Source of the DNA: an uncultured Ruminococcus sp.
Lineage (GTDB): Bacteria > Bacillota > Clostridia > Oscillospirales > Ruminococcaceae
Assembly (NCBI GenBank): GCA_910579955.1
Contig: CAJTWE010000002.1
Location: 1 to 64,000 of the forward strand
Direction: 5' to 3'
Length of the DNA stretch: 64,000 nucleotides
The notes beneath the pieces were generated by a model, which worked only from the letters and a program-made list of their open reading frames with translations, had not been told where the DNA came from and did not search any database. Positions 28,176 to 36,752 of the stretch are shown here, piece after piece. A program made the translations under genes and the position numbers. The first letter of the stretch is position 1; every line of letters starts with the position of its first letter.

Positions 28176-28691
28176 ATGAAAAAAATATATATCTGTATTA
28201 TGGGAACTCTATTTTCTCTATCTCTACTTACTGCATGTTCAGAAAACAATGAAAAAGATGAAAAAATAATAGAATCATCTGATACACTTGATTTGAAGTG
28301 GTATTCTGAAAAAGATGCAGTAAAAAAGAGTATGAGCAATTATACTATGATAAGTGAATCCGAAGAAATTGGTTTAGCCGGAGAAATGCAGACGCTTCTT
28401 GAATACAGTGGAACAAATTTATATGAACAGCCTTGCGATGTGACATTATGTCTTACCAGTATAGGACTTATAGGTATAAATTATCATGATTTAAATGGAC
28501 AATATGATCAATGGGTAGAACGCATTACTAATTCATATGGAGAACCTACTGAAATAAGTGACTTTGGTATGGCTAGCTGGGAAAATGATCCTATTGGCAT
28601 TGGAACATCTATTTATGTATTATATACAGATAATGATGTACAAATATCATTCTTTGCGGATGAAACAGGTTCTGAAACAGTACCTCAATAA
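28176..28691 (+). CDS. Predicted small lipoprotein, unknown function
   Basis: The 171-residue protein has a signal peptide ending in the lipobox LLTAC (Cys21), so it is lipid-anchored outside the cell. The mature part has no family I recognise. It lies 16 bases after trmL with AAGGAG, so it is probably co-transcribed with it, although no functional link is apparent. Confidence 0.6.
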   Translation: MKKIYICIMGTLFSLSLLTACSENNEKDEKIIESSDTLDLKWYSEKDAVKKSMSNYTMISESEEIGLAGEMQTLLEYSGTNLYEQPCDVTLCLTSIGLIGINYHDLNGQYDQWVERITNSYGEPTEISDFGMASWENDPIGIGTSIYVLYTDNDVQISFFADETGSETVPQ

Positions 28692-28746
28692 ATCCTAATA
28701 CATATCTTATGCAAAAATTATTTGCTCATAAATTTAACTTTACTTC

Positions 28747-28794
28747 TTGACATTTTTACTCAAATCGGATACAATTAAAGTAACGATTTGAGTA
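28747..28794 (+). promoter_or_regulatory. Promoter and operator of the XRE-S24 repressor
   Basis: TTGACA (28747-28752), 17-base spacer, TACAAT (28770-28775). An 11-base perfect inverted repeat, TACTCAAATCG (28757-28767) and CGATTTGAGTA (28784-28794), lies in the spacer and just after the -10. The 16-base gap and placement fit a dimeric repressor blocking its own promoter. Confidence 0.85.
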
Positions 28795-28818
28795 TATTTA
28801 TATAGGAGGTTAATGCTG

Positions 28819-29562
28819 ATGTTTGATAATAGACTAAAAGAAGCAAGAGAAGCCATGAATCTTACAGTAAAGCAGGCAGCTGCGGCGCTCAGACTTCCTT
28901 ATACAACCTATAATAACTATGAAAAAAACAAGCGTGAACCATCGGGAGGACTTTTATGTAAGCTTGCAGAATTTTATAATGTAAGTACCGATTATCTTCT
29001 TGGTCTTGATGAGATAAATAATAAAGAAAGTAAAAAAAATATTGAAGAAAATCCAGAAATGCTTAGAAAATTCAATTACCTTGATGATCACGGCAAAAAA
29101 TTGGTAAATCTTATACTTGACACAGAATATGAAAGATGCAAAGAAAATGAAGTTGATATTGAAAGTCATTATGAAGAACCTTTATTTGACCAAATAAAAA
29201 TGATCACTGTAAAAAGCAGCGAGTACAAAGTTTCTGCTGGTACAGGATTTTTGCTTGACGAGGGCGATTTTAATACAGAGGTTCAAGTTCCGGATACACT
29301 TCTTGCACGAAAAGCTGATTTTGCATTGTGCATAAGCGGAGATAGTATGGAACCAATTTATCATGATGGAGACATAGTTCTTATAAAACGCCAAAGCTTT
29401 GTAAGTACAGGTGAAATAGGCATTTTTGTTGTTGACGGAAACGGATATATAAAGAAATTCGGCGGTGACAGACTTATTTCTCTTAACAGTGCATACAAAG
29501 ATATAATGTTAAATGAAAATGATTATGTAAAATGCTGCGGAAAGGTTATCGGCAGAGCATAA
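28819..29562 (+). CDS. XRE-family repressor with self-cleaving S24 (LexA-like) domain
   Basis: The 247-residue protein has an N-terminal XRE helix-turn-helix (about residues 3-58, NLTVKQAAAALRLPYTTYNNY) and a C-terminal S24 peptidase domain. The cleavage pair Ala140-Gly141 (VSAGTG), nucleophile Ser176 (SGDSMEP) and general base Lys212 (GYIKKF) are spaced 36 and 36 residues, almost as in LexA, so RecA-stimulated self-cleavage is likely. This is the layout of phage CI-type repressors, but no phage genes are nearby. The ATG at 28819 is chosen over 28813, which is too near AGGAGG. Confidence 0.9.
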   Translation: MFDNRLKEAREAMNLTVKQAAAALRLPYTTYNNYEKNKREPSGGLLCKLAEFYNVSTDYLLGLDEINNKESKKNIEENPEMLRKFNYLDDHGKKLVNLILDTEYERCKENEVDIESHYEEPLFDQIKMITVKSSEYKVSAGTGFLLDEGDFNTEVQVPDTLLARKADFALCISGDSMEPIYHDGDIVLIKRQSFVSTGEIGIFVVDGNGYIKKFGGDRLISLNSAYKDIMLNENDYVKCCGKVIGRA

Positions 29563-29575
29563 TAATATAACTACT

Positions 29576-29609
29576 AAAAGCTTACCATATTAAGTGGTGA
29601 GCTTTTTTA
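29576..29609 (+). terminator. Terminator after the XRE-S24 gene
   Basis: AAGCTTACCA (29578-29587) pairs with TGGTGAGCTT (29595-29604), one G-U pair, followed by T5. Confidence 0.8.
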
Positions 29610-29630
29610 TTAAGAATCACATTTAAATGC

Positions 29631-29659
29631 TTGACAATTGGTGAAATATGTTGTATAAT
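29631..29659 (+). promoter_or_regulatory. Promoter of the GH26 gene
   Basis: Consensus TTGACA (29631-29636), 17-base spacer and TATAAT (29654-29659), 51 bases before the start. Confidence 0.85.
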
Positions 29660-29709
29660 ATCATCAAACAATGTAATTGTTTTTTGTCACAAATATGGGA
29701 GGAATTTAC

Positions 29710-31680
29710 ATGAAAAAACATTTGACAAAAAGAATCGGTGCAATGCTTACTGCAATTGCGCTAAGTTCCGGCGTGTGTTATGCACTGTCAAATACTGCTA
29801 CAGCAGATGGTGCACTCTTTGAAAGCGAATGCGAATCATTAACTATTAATGGCGCAGAAGTTGCAACCAAAGTCTACAATGACGAATATCCGGGTTATAC
29901 CGGTGAAGGCTTTGTATGGGTAACAAATGGCGGTACTATGACATTTAAAGTAGATGCGCCTAAATCTGGTATGTATCGTCTTGTATCAAGATGCATCATG
30001 TATCTGGGAAATGAAGGCGAAATACGAGAAGCCGCTGTAAGCGTTGATCGTGCCGATGGCAGCAGCTGGTCTAAAACGGTAAAGATACCACGTACTGAAA
30101 GCTGGAATGATTATAGCTTTGGTGATATAAAACTCACTGAAGGTGAAAACACTATTACTTTTGGTGGCGGTTGGGGATATTGTCTTTATGACAGCGTAAC
30201 TCTCACTGAAACTCCAGCTCCTGATTACTCTAAAGCTACTGCTGAGCTTAACGATCCCAAAGCTACTCCAGAAGCAAAATCTCTTATGGGATATCTAAAG
30301 AGTGTTTACGGAAGCCATATCATTTCTGGTCAGCAAGAGATTTATGGCGGCGGTAATGACGGCAATTCAGAGCTTGAATTTGAATATATTGATGAGATAA
30401 CAGGCGGCAAACAGCCTGCTATCCGTGGATTTGATCTTATGAACTACAACCCACTTTATGGCTGGGAAGATGGATCTACAGAACGTGCCATTGATTGGAC
30501 TAAAAATAAAAATGGTATTGTAACAACATCATGGCATATCAATGTACCAATTGATTTTGATAATTATGAAATTGGCGACGAAGTAGACTGGAAAGAATGT
30601 TCATATAAGAATTATCAGGCTTCTAACAGTACCTTCAATACTGCTAATGCGATCGTTGAAGGTACAAAAGAATATGAATACTTCCAAGCTGCTATGGAAG
30701 ATTTGGCTGAACAGTTGCTTATCCTTCAAGAGAACAATGTACCAGTTATTTTTAGACCTCTCCACGAAGCACAGGGTAATGAAGGAAACTATGGAGACGG
30801 TACAGCATGGTTCTGGTGGGGTGATAGAGGCCCAGAAGTTTACAAAGAACTGTGGAAGCTTCTCTATACAACACTTACAGAAAAGTACGAACTGCACAAT
30901 CTCATCTGGGAATTCAATAGCTATAATTATGCTAATTCTCCTACATGGTATCCTGGTGATGAATATGTTGACCTCGTTGCATATGATAAGTATAACGTAG
31001 ACAACAACAGAGATGACGGCCTTACAAGCGGCCCTAATGTATCTGCTATTACAGCAATTTATAATTATCTTGTAGAACTTACAAATGGTAAAAAAATGGT
31101 TGCTATGTCCGAAAATGATACTGTTCCTACAGTAGAAAACTTAACAGTTGAAAATGCTGGCTGGCTTTATTTCTGCCCTTGGTATGGCGAACATCTTATG
31201 AGCGAACGTTATCAGGATGCAACTACTCTTAGCGAAACATATAATAGTGAATACTGCATTACACTTGACGAACTTCCAAAAGACTGGCTCTCAGCTTATG
31301 GAAACAGTGAAGTTACAACAACAACTACTACAGAAATAACAACAACAACTACTACTATAAGTGGCACAACAGAAACTACAGATGAATCACAGACAACAAC
31401 AACTGAAACAACCACTACAAAAGAGGAAACTACTACTACATCAACAAGCATTGATATTCCTGAAAACGTTAAATACGGTGATTTAAATCTTGATACCAAG
31501 ATTACATTGGTAGATATGGTTTATCTGAATAAGTATATGACCGGTGCTATTAAATTTAATGAGAATCAGTTGGCAAACGGTGACTGTGCTAAGAATGGAG
31601 CTGTAGATTCAGGAGACGCATCTGCTTTGTTAATGTTTATAGGAGAAAGAATTGAGACGCTTCCTATTATTCCTGATTAA
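29710..31680 (+). CDS. Cellulosomal beta-mannanase: signal-CBM35-GH26-Thr linker-dockerin
   Basis: The 656-residue secreted enzyme cleaves beta-1,4-mannan. Order: signal peptide (about 1-35), a CBM35-like module (about 36-170; FESECESLTI, GYTGEGFV), a GH26 catalytic domain (about 185-535), a Thr-rich linker (about 535-580) and a type I dockerin. The predicted acid/base is Glu353 in RPLHEAQGN and the nucleophile Glu468 in AMSENDTVP. The dockerin has two calcium-loop helices (GDLNLDTKITLVDMVYLNKY and GDCAKNGAVDSGDASALL), so the enzyme docks on a scaffoldin not in this window. The start is the ATG at 29710 after GGGAGG. Confidence 0.94.
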   Translation: MKKHLTKRIGAMLTAIALSSGVCYALSNTATADGALFESECESLTINGAEVATKVYNDEYPGYTGEGFVWVTNGGTMTFKVDAPKSGMYRLVSRCIMYLGNEGEIREAAVSVDRADGSSWSKTVKIPRTESWNDYSFGDIKLTEGENTITFGGGWGYCLYDSVTLTETPAPDYSKATAELNDPKATPEAKSLMGYLKSVYGSHIISGQQEIYGGGNDGNSELEFEYIDEITGGKQPAIRGFDLMNYNPLYGWEDGSTERAIDWTKNKNGIVTTSWHINVPIDFDNYEIGDEVDWKECSYKNYQASNSTFNTANAIVEGTKEYEYFQAAMEDLAEQLLILQENNVPVIFRPLHEAQGNEGNYGDGTAWFWWGDRGPEVYKELWKLLYTTLTEKYELHNLIWEFNSYNYANSPTWYPGDEYVDLVAYDKYNVDNNRDDGLTSGPNVSAITAIYNYLVELTNGKKMVAMSENDTVPTVENLTVENAGWLYFCPWYGEHLMSERYQDATTLSETYNSEYCITLDELPKDWLSAYGNSEVTTTTTTEITTTTTTISGTTETTDESQTTTTETTTTKEETTTTSTSIDIPENVKYGDLNLDTKITLVDMVYLNKYMTGAIKFNENQLANGDCAKNGAVDSGDASALLMFIGERIETLPIIPD

Positions 31681-31700
31681 AGCTTAAAACTTAACAATGT

Positions 31701-31741
31701 AAAAAGCTGCTGTACCTGAAAAATGGTACAACAGCTTTTTT
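31701..31741 (+). terminator. Terminator after the GH26 gene
   Basis: AAAAGCTG-TGTACC pairs with GGTACA-CAGCTTTT with one internal mismatch, followed by T run. Confidence 0.85.
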
Positions 31742-32020
31742 GTGCTATTTTATAAGCCTATTTATATTATTATTTATTTTATAAAAACGTAAAGCTGATA
31801 CGAGAAATCTCGCATCAGCCTTGACCAATGAGGAAAATGAGGAAAAAAAGAATACGCAACAAAAAACGTTTACTAAAAAAATAATATTAAACGTTTTATT
31901 ATGTTGATAATATATATTATAATATATTTATAACATTTTGTCGAGCAAAATTATTGCTCAAAAGTAATACAATATTGCTCAATCATCAATAATAACATAT
32001 AATTTTGAAGGAGTAATTAA
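31742..32020 (+). promoter_or_regulatory. Repeat-rich regulatory region before the AraC gene
   Basis: No gene seen. The region holds a hairpin (31794-31819, GCTGAT/ATCAGC outer stem, no U-run), two copies of the palindrome AAACGTTT (31864-31871 and 31889-31896, 25 bases apart) and two direct repeats ATTGCTCAA (31953-31961 and 31974-31982, 21 bases or two helical turns apart). The first of these also forms an inverted repeat with GAGCAA at 31943. Direct repeats at this spacing suit an AraC-family protein; the palindromes resemble LacI-family sites. Promoter elements are not clear in this A+T-rich stretch. Confidence 0.5.
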
Positions 32021-32884
32021 ATGCCACAAAATATAAATCACTATAATAACAGACGGCTTCTATGCACACCCTCAAAGTTTGCACAAAACTGCCTTTTCTA
32101 TACACAAGAAATAGGTGTACTTTCATGTCCACCAAACAATTTCATCTCATATGAACCGCAAAATTCATTTATATTTATAATAGTACTTGAAGGAAACGGT
32201 GTTTTGAGTTATAGAGAAAAGAATTATAACCTAAAGGCAGGATGTATAGTATGGCTAGACTGTAAATACGGATACTCGTACACAAACAATGAAGATTTTC
32301 ATCTCCTAATTTCATCAATATACTGTAACAGTGCACCCATGAACGAACTTTTTTCTTTTTTCTATCAAAAACAAGGTTCTATTCTAATTCATATAAAAGA
32401 ATTACAGCCATTTATTGAAATACACAATGATATAGAACGTCTTGCAGAAGAAAAAAAAGACAATTTTGAACATCATATTTCCTTAAAAATACATGAGCTT
32501 ATAAATATGATGACAACCTTTTCACGTGAAACTGACGGCATTTCCAATATTGTAAGCAGCATATCAGAAAAAAATGCACTTATAAAAGAATACATTGAAC
32601 AAAATTTCAATCTTAAAATAACCCTTGATGACCTAAGCCGTGAATTCTGTGTAAGCAAATATTATATGCTTCGGTCATTCAAAAATCAGTACGGCACAAC
32701 TATCATAAATTATTTGCAGTCATGCCGCATACAGCATGCAAAAGAACTTCTAAGATTCTCAAATATGCCAATAGAAACCATCAGCAAAGAATGTGGAATA
32801 TATGATGTAAGTTATTTCAATAAGATCTTTCGTTCCTTTGAAGGAACAACAGCGGGACAATACAGAAAAAAATGGAAAAAGTAA
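32021..32884 (+). CDS. AraC-family transcriptional regulator with cupin sensor domain
   Basis: The 287-residue protein has an N-terminal cupin-like sensing domain (about residues 35-130; FIIVLEGNGVLSYREKNYNL) and the C-terminal double helix-turn-helix of AraC (about 185-285; ITLDDLSREFCVSKYYMLRSF and IETISKECGIYDVSYFNKIF). Such regulators often sense sugars. It sits between two cellulosomal genes, so control of fibre degradation is plausible but unproven. AAGGAG ribosome site. Confidence 0.9.
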   Translation: MPQNINHYNNRRLLCTPSKFAQNCLFYTQEIGVLSCPPNNFISYEPQNSFIFIIVLEGNGVLSYREKNYNLKAGCIVWLDCKYGYSYTNNEDFHLLISSIYCNSAPMNELFSFFYQKQGSILIHIKELQPFIEIHNDIERLAEEKKDNFEHHISLKIHELINMMTTFSRETDGISNIVSSISEKNALIKEYIEQNFNLKITLDDLSREFCVSKYYMLRSFKNQYGTTIINYLQSCRIQHAKELLRFSNMPIETISKECGIYDVSYFNKIFRSFEGTTAGQYRKKWKK

Positions 32885-32951
32885 ATCAAAAAAATTAAAA
32901 TATGGAAAAAGACTTGAAATTCAAAAAACAATATGGTAAAATTATAAATGG

Positions 32952-33761
32952 TTACTTACCAAGGACAGTAAGTGCATTCTTTGAGAATATTTTATCAAGT
33001 TCTTCCTGAGAAAGCTTCATAGCTTTTAGCTTTTTAATTCCTATCTCAGGAGAACCCCACGGACTGTCTGTTGCAAATAAAATTTTGTCTGCTCCATGCG
33101 CACGGATTATGGATAAAATAGTATCCGGATCTGCTGCTTCCATTACATAAGCAAGATCAAAATATACTGGAAGACCACAAAGCTTCTCGATAACTTCTTC
33201 GTACATCTTAAAACCACCTGCGTGGGCAAGAATAATACGTGGCTGAATCGGCATATTACCTTTGTAAACAGCATCAAAAACACGCAGGATTCTGTCCGGC
33301 GTGCATTTTACTGCACCTGTGCAGCCATCGTCTACGCCTGCATGAGTTATCACTGTAAGACCAATAGACAAAGCGTAGCGTATTATCTCTATGTAACGTA
33401 TATCATCAATAAAAGCATTTTGATAGTCTGGGTGAAGCTTTATACCATAAAGTCCCATTTTCTTTATTTCATCGAGATGTTCAAACGGCGTTTCATCATA
33501 TGGATGAATTCCACCAAATGAGTATATTTTTTCTGTGTTATTAAGACTGGCTGCAAACTCATTAACCTTTTTAAACTGTACAGGCTTTGTAACTACAGGA
33601 AGTATTACACTTTTGTCAACGCCGCCCTTTTTCATAAGAGAAATCAAGCTGTCCAGTGTACCGTCTCCGTAAGGTGTATATCCTGATTTTGAAGCAAGAA
33701 AGTCTATGGTAGACTTTGCAATAGCATCTGGAAATACATGGGTGTGAAAATCAATTATCAT
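32952..33761 (-). CDS. Amidohydrolase-2 family metal-dependent hydrolase
   Basis: The 269-residue TIM-barrel protein begins with the metal site IIDFHTHVFPD and has LHPDYQNAF near residue 113, THAG, LAHAGG and the terminal metal Asp in FATDSPWGSPE. The family includes decarboxylases and lactone or amide hydrolases; the substrate is not evident. It is transcribed against the AraC gene and divergently from the CoA ligase-like gene. AAGGAG ribosome site. Confidence 0.85.
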   Translation of the reverse strand: MIIDFHTHVFPDAIAKSTIDFLASKSGYTPYGDGTLDSLISLMKKGGVDKSVILPVVTKPVQFKKVNEFAASLNNTEKIYSFGGIHPYDETPFEHLDEIKKMGLYGIKLHPDYQNAFIDDIRYIEIIRYALSIGLTVITHAGVDDGCTGAVKCTPDRILRVFDAVYKGNMPIQPRIILAHAGGFKMYEEVIEKLCGLPVYFDLAYVMEAADPDTILSIIRAHGADKILFATDSPWGSPEIGIKKLKAMKLSQEELDKIFSKNALTVLGK

Positions 33762-33793
33762 TTTGGTTTTCTCCTTAATCTTTTAATTTTATT

Positions 33794-33822
33794 ATTATAC
33801 TACGTCAGCAGACATTTTTCAA
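33794..33822 (-). promoter_or_regulatory. Promoter of the amidohydrolase gene
   Basis: On the minus strand: TTGAAA (33817-33822), 17-base spacer, TATAAT (33794-33799). Confidence 0.7.
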
Positions 33823-33874
33823 GTTTTTTTCGCATACAATGCGATGATTTTATTTTAAAGGAGTATATATAAAA

Positions 33875-35185
33875 ATGGAAAAACGTTATTATCAGCAAGG
33901 AATCGAAACAATGCCCTATGAGGATATGAGAAAGCTTCAGGAAGAACGTTTTATCAAGCAAGTAAATCACGTTTACAATAATGTACCTTACTATAAAGCA
34001 CTTATGAATGAAAAAGGACTCACACCTGATGACATACAGTCATTGGATGATTTAAAGAAATTACCGTTTTTAACAAAGGCTGACCTGAGAGACCAGTATC
34101 CATATGGACTTTTGGCAACTGATTTAAAAAACTGTGTTCGTATACAGTCTACCTCTGGTACTACTGGAAGACGTGTAGTTGCTTTCTATACTCAGGATGA
34201 TATTGATATATGGGAAGACTGCTGTGCAAGAGCTATCGTTGCAGCTGGTGGTACAAACCAAGATGTTTGTCATGTATGCTATGGCTACGGTCTGTTTACA
34301 GGAGGTCCGGGTCTTAATGGCGGATCTCATAAGGTAGGATGCCTTACTCTGCCTATGTCTTCTGGTAATACTGAAAGACAAATACAATTTATGATGGATC
34401 TCAAATCTACTATTCTTTGCTGCACACCGTCTTATGCTGCATATATAGGTGAAACACTTAAAGAAAAAGGATATGAACCAAAGGATAACAGCTTGAAAAT
34501 TGGTATATTTGGAGCTGAACCGTGGACAGAAGAGATGCGTCATGATATCGAACAAACTCTTGGAATAAAAGCATACGACATCTACGGTTTAACTGAAACT
34601 TCTGGTCCTGGTGTTGCATTTGAATGCGAAGAACAGACAGGTATGCACATAAATGAAGATCATTTTCTAGCTGAAATAATCGACCCTGAAACAGGTGAGG
34701 TTCTGTCAGAAGGAAAAAAAGGTGAACTTGTGTTTACTTCTCTTACAAAGGAAGCATTCCCTCTGATACGTTATCGTACACGTGACATATGTGTACTTTC
34801 AAGAAAAAAATGCTCATGCGGACGTACGCTTATTAAAATGTCTAAGCCTATGGGCAGAAGCGATGATATGCTGATCATTCGTGGAGTAAATGTGTTCCCA
34901 TCACAGATTGAAACTGTTCTCATAAACAAAGGATATACACCTAATTACCAGATTGAGGTAAACAGAGTAAACAATACAGACACTCTTGACATAAACGTTG
35001 AACTTAGTCCTGAAGAGTACAAAAAGGCAAAAAATGAGCTGGAGATCCGTGAAAAAAATCTCGCTTCTTCAATAAAGACAATGCTTGGAATATCACCAAG
35101 AGTGCATCTTGTAGCACCTAAGACAATTGTCCGCAGTGAAGGAAAAGCAGTACGTGTTATCGACCATCGTAAACTTCATGATTAA
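33875..35185 (+). CDS. Phenylacetate-CoA ligase family (PaaK-like) adenylate-forming enzyme
   Basis: The 436-residue protein belongs to the ANL adenylating superfamily. It has the phosphate loop QSTSGTTGRRV near residue 88, the A5 motif YGLTETSGPG and the hinge region GRSDDMLIIRGVNVFPSQIE, with a C-terminal PaaK-type domain. It probably activates an aryl or other carboxylic acid to its CoA ester; in gut Firmicutes these genes are widespread and the true substrate is often unknown. GGAG ribosome site. Confidence 0.87.
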   Translation: MEKRYYQQGIETMPYEDMRKLQEERFIKQVNHVYNNVPYYKALMNEKGLTPDDIQSLDDLKKLPFLTKADLRDQYPYGLLATDLKNCVRIQSTSGTTGRRVVAFYTQDDIDIWEDCCARAIVAAGGTNQDVCHVCYGYGLFTGGPGLNGGSHKVGCLTLPMSSGNTERQIQFMMDLKSTILCCTPSYAAYIGETLKEKGYEPKDNSLKIGIFGAEPWTEEMRHDIEQTLGIKAYDIYGLTETSGPGVAFECEEQTGMHINEDHFLAEIIDPETGEVLSEGKKGELVFTSLTKEAFPLIRYRTRDICVLSRKKCSCGRTLIKMSKPMGRSDDMLIIRGVNVFPSQIETVLINKGYTPNYQIEVNRVNNTDTLDINVELSPEEYKKAKNELEIREKNLASSIKTMLGISPRVHLVAPKTIVRSEGKAVRVIDHRKLHD

Positions 35186-35226
35186 TTTCTTTTAAATAAT
35201 CATTTTGCAAGAAAAGAGAAGTGAAT

Positions 35227-36564
35227 ATGAATATTAAAAATAACGTTAAAAGATGTATTGAAACAGTTATGAGCTGTGTTATTGCTGTAGGAGCTTTTGG
35301 TGGTGCAGTTTCTATGTCAAATACACATGATGTGCATGCAGAAGATTCCGAGAAAACATACAAAATAATGTGTATGGGTGACTCTATAACACACGGATAC
35401 ATCGACTCCAACAATGGTTATAGAAAATATCTTTGCTACTATTTACAGCAAAATAATATTTCCTATGATATGGTAGGTGCAGAAAACAACTGGACTAATG
35501 AAGCAACCTACGACTGGAATGGTACTACGATAACGTATGATCCAGCACATTGCGGTTATAGTGGATATGCAATACAAAAGTATAACGGAAGAGAAGGTCT
35601 GTATGAAACTCTTTTTAATAATAATAATTTAATAGCTTCTAACGACCCTGACATTATGATTCTGCAAATTGGCACAAATGACCTGCTTGACGCTCGCCTT
35701 AATGTTACAGAAAACATGGGAGATATTACAAGTCAAACTACAGCATTACAGAGACTTGAAGGTCTTGTGGATGAAATAATTACAAATATGGACGCTACTG
35801 ATATGCTGTTTCTTGCAAGCGTTCCTGATATAGACGCTGAAATCCGTTCTGATTGGTTAGGTGCATATGGATGGATCACAGGAGTTGACACAAATAATAA
35901 AATTGAACTACAGGCTAAAGTAGATGAATATGTAAACACATACAATGCAGGCGTAAAAGCACTTGTAGATAAGAAAAAATCTGAAGGTGTCAATATTGGC
36001 TTTGCAGATGTTAACGGTGTAGTTGATATGAAATCAGGTCTGTACGACGGCGTTCATCCAAATGAAACAGGATATAATGCTATGGGTAAGCTCTGGGGCG
36101 ATACCATAAAAAACTATCTTGACGGAATGGGAACTGTTGAAACCACTACTACTGAAACTACTACCACAACTACTGAAACATCAACGATTTCTAGTACTAC
36201 CACCACTGACACTATCACCAAAACCACCGAAACATCAACAACTTCTGATACCACTACCACCGACACTACTAAAACAACTACTGAAACATCAACAACTTCC
36301 GACACCACTACCACTGACACTACTACAACTATTACCACAACTACTGAAACGACAATTACCACTGACATAAATAAATATCTCGGAGACTTAAATTGGGATA
36401 ATAAAGTTAATATGTCTGATTGCGTATTAATGCGCAAATACTTGGTAGGAGCAGTAAATATTTATAACATAAATTATAACAATGCCGACATGGACGAAAA
36501 TGGAAGAATAAATATATTCGATGCCTCCTGTCTGCTTGAAGTACTAATCAATAAAAATAATTAA
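35227..36564 (+). CDS. Cellulosomal SGNH esterase (CE3-like acetylxylan esterase) with dockerin
   Basis: The 445-residue secreted protein has a signal peptide (ending about VHAED), an SGNH hydrolase domain of the CE3 type (about 42-295), a Thr-rich linker (about 300-380) and a dockerin (about 382-445). Catalytic residues are Ser53 in MGDSITHGY and Asp274/His277 in YDGVHPNETGY; the Asn/Gly block is QIGTNDLLD. CE3 enzymes deacetylate xylan. The linker is built of near-repeats of TTETSTTSDTTTTDT. The dockerin pair is GDLNWDNKVNMSDCVLMRKY and ADMDENGRINIFDASCLL. ATG at 35227 preferred over the GTG at 35221. Confidence 0.92.
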   Translation: MNIKNNVKRCIETVMSCVIAVGAFGGAVSMSNTHDVHAEDSEKTYKIMCMGDSITHGYIDSNNGYRKYLCYYLQQNNISYDMVGAENNWTNEATYDWNGTTITYDPAHCGYSGYAIQKYNGREGLYETLFNNNNLIASNDPDIMILQIGTNDLLDARLNVTENMGDITSQTTALQRLEGLVDEIITNMDATDMLFLASVPDIDAEIRSDWLGAYGWITGVDTNNKIELQAKVDEYVNTYNAGVKALVDKKKSEGVNIGFADVNGVVDMKSGLYDGVHPNETGYNAMGKLWGDTIKNYLDGMGTVETTTTETTTTTTETSTISSTTTTDTITKTTETSTTSDTTTTDTTKTTTETSTTSDTTTTDTTTTITTTTETTITTDINKYLGDLNWDNKVNMSDCVLMRKYLVGAVNIYNINYNNADMDENGRINIFDASCLLEVLINKNN

Positions 36565-36580
36565 TTTACTAAAAACCTAA

Positions 36581-36616
36581 AAACCGCTTTGAAAAGAAGA
36601 ACTCAAAGCGGTTTTT
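36581..36616 (+). terminator. Terminator after the CE3 gene
   Basis: Perfect 12-pair stem, AAACCGCTTTGA with TCAAAGCGGTTT, followed by T. Confidence 0.92.
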
Positions 36617-36664
36617 ATTTAAAATAACATAATTATAGACAGCAATAAATATTTACAATTCTAC

Positions 36665-36693
36665 TTGACTATAATACTAATTAGGTGTATACT
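36665..36693 (+). promoter_or_regulatory. Promoter of galE
   Basis: TTGACT (36665-36670), 17-base spacer, TATACT (36688-36693). Confidence 0.75.
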
Positions 36694-36752
36694 ATATTTA
36701 GATTCAAAAAACTGAAATTACGAATTTTGTAAATATCGAAAGGAGAATCCAT

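Noticed and set aside
28747..29562. Prophage remnant around the XRE-S24 repressor
   Set aside because: Flanking genes are trmL, a lipoprotein and GH26; no integrase, structural gene or attachment repeat was seen.
31296..31499. Minus-strand Val/Ser-rich ORF under the GH26 linker (and a similar one at 36114-36437)
   Set aside because: These are mirror images of Thr-rich linker codons; no ribosome site and no domain.
36120..36365. Repeat array that might suggest CRISPR
   Set aside because: The repeats are coding Thr-linker units without unique spacers, and no cas genes are near.
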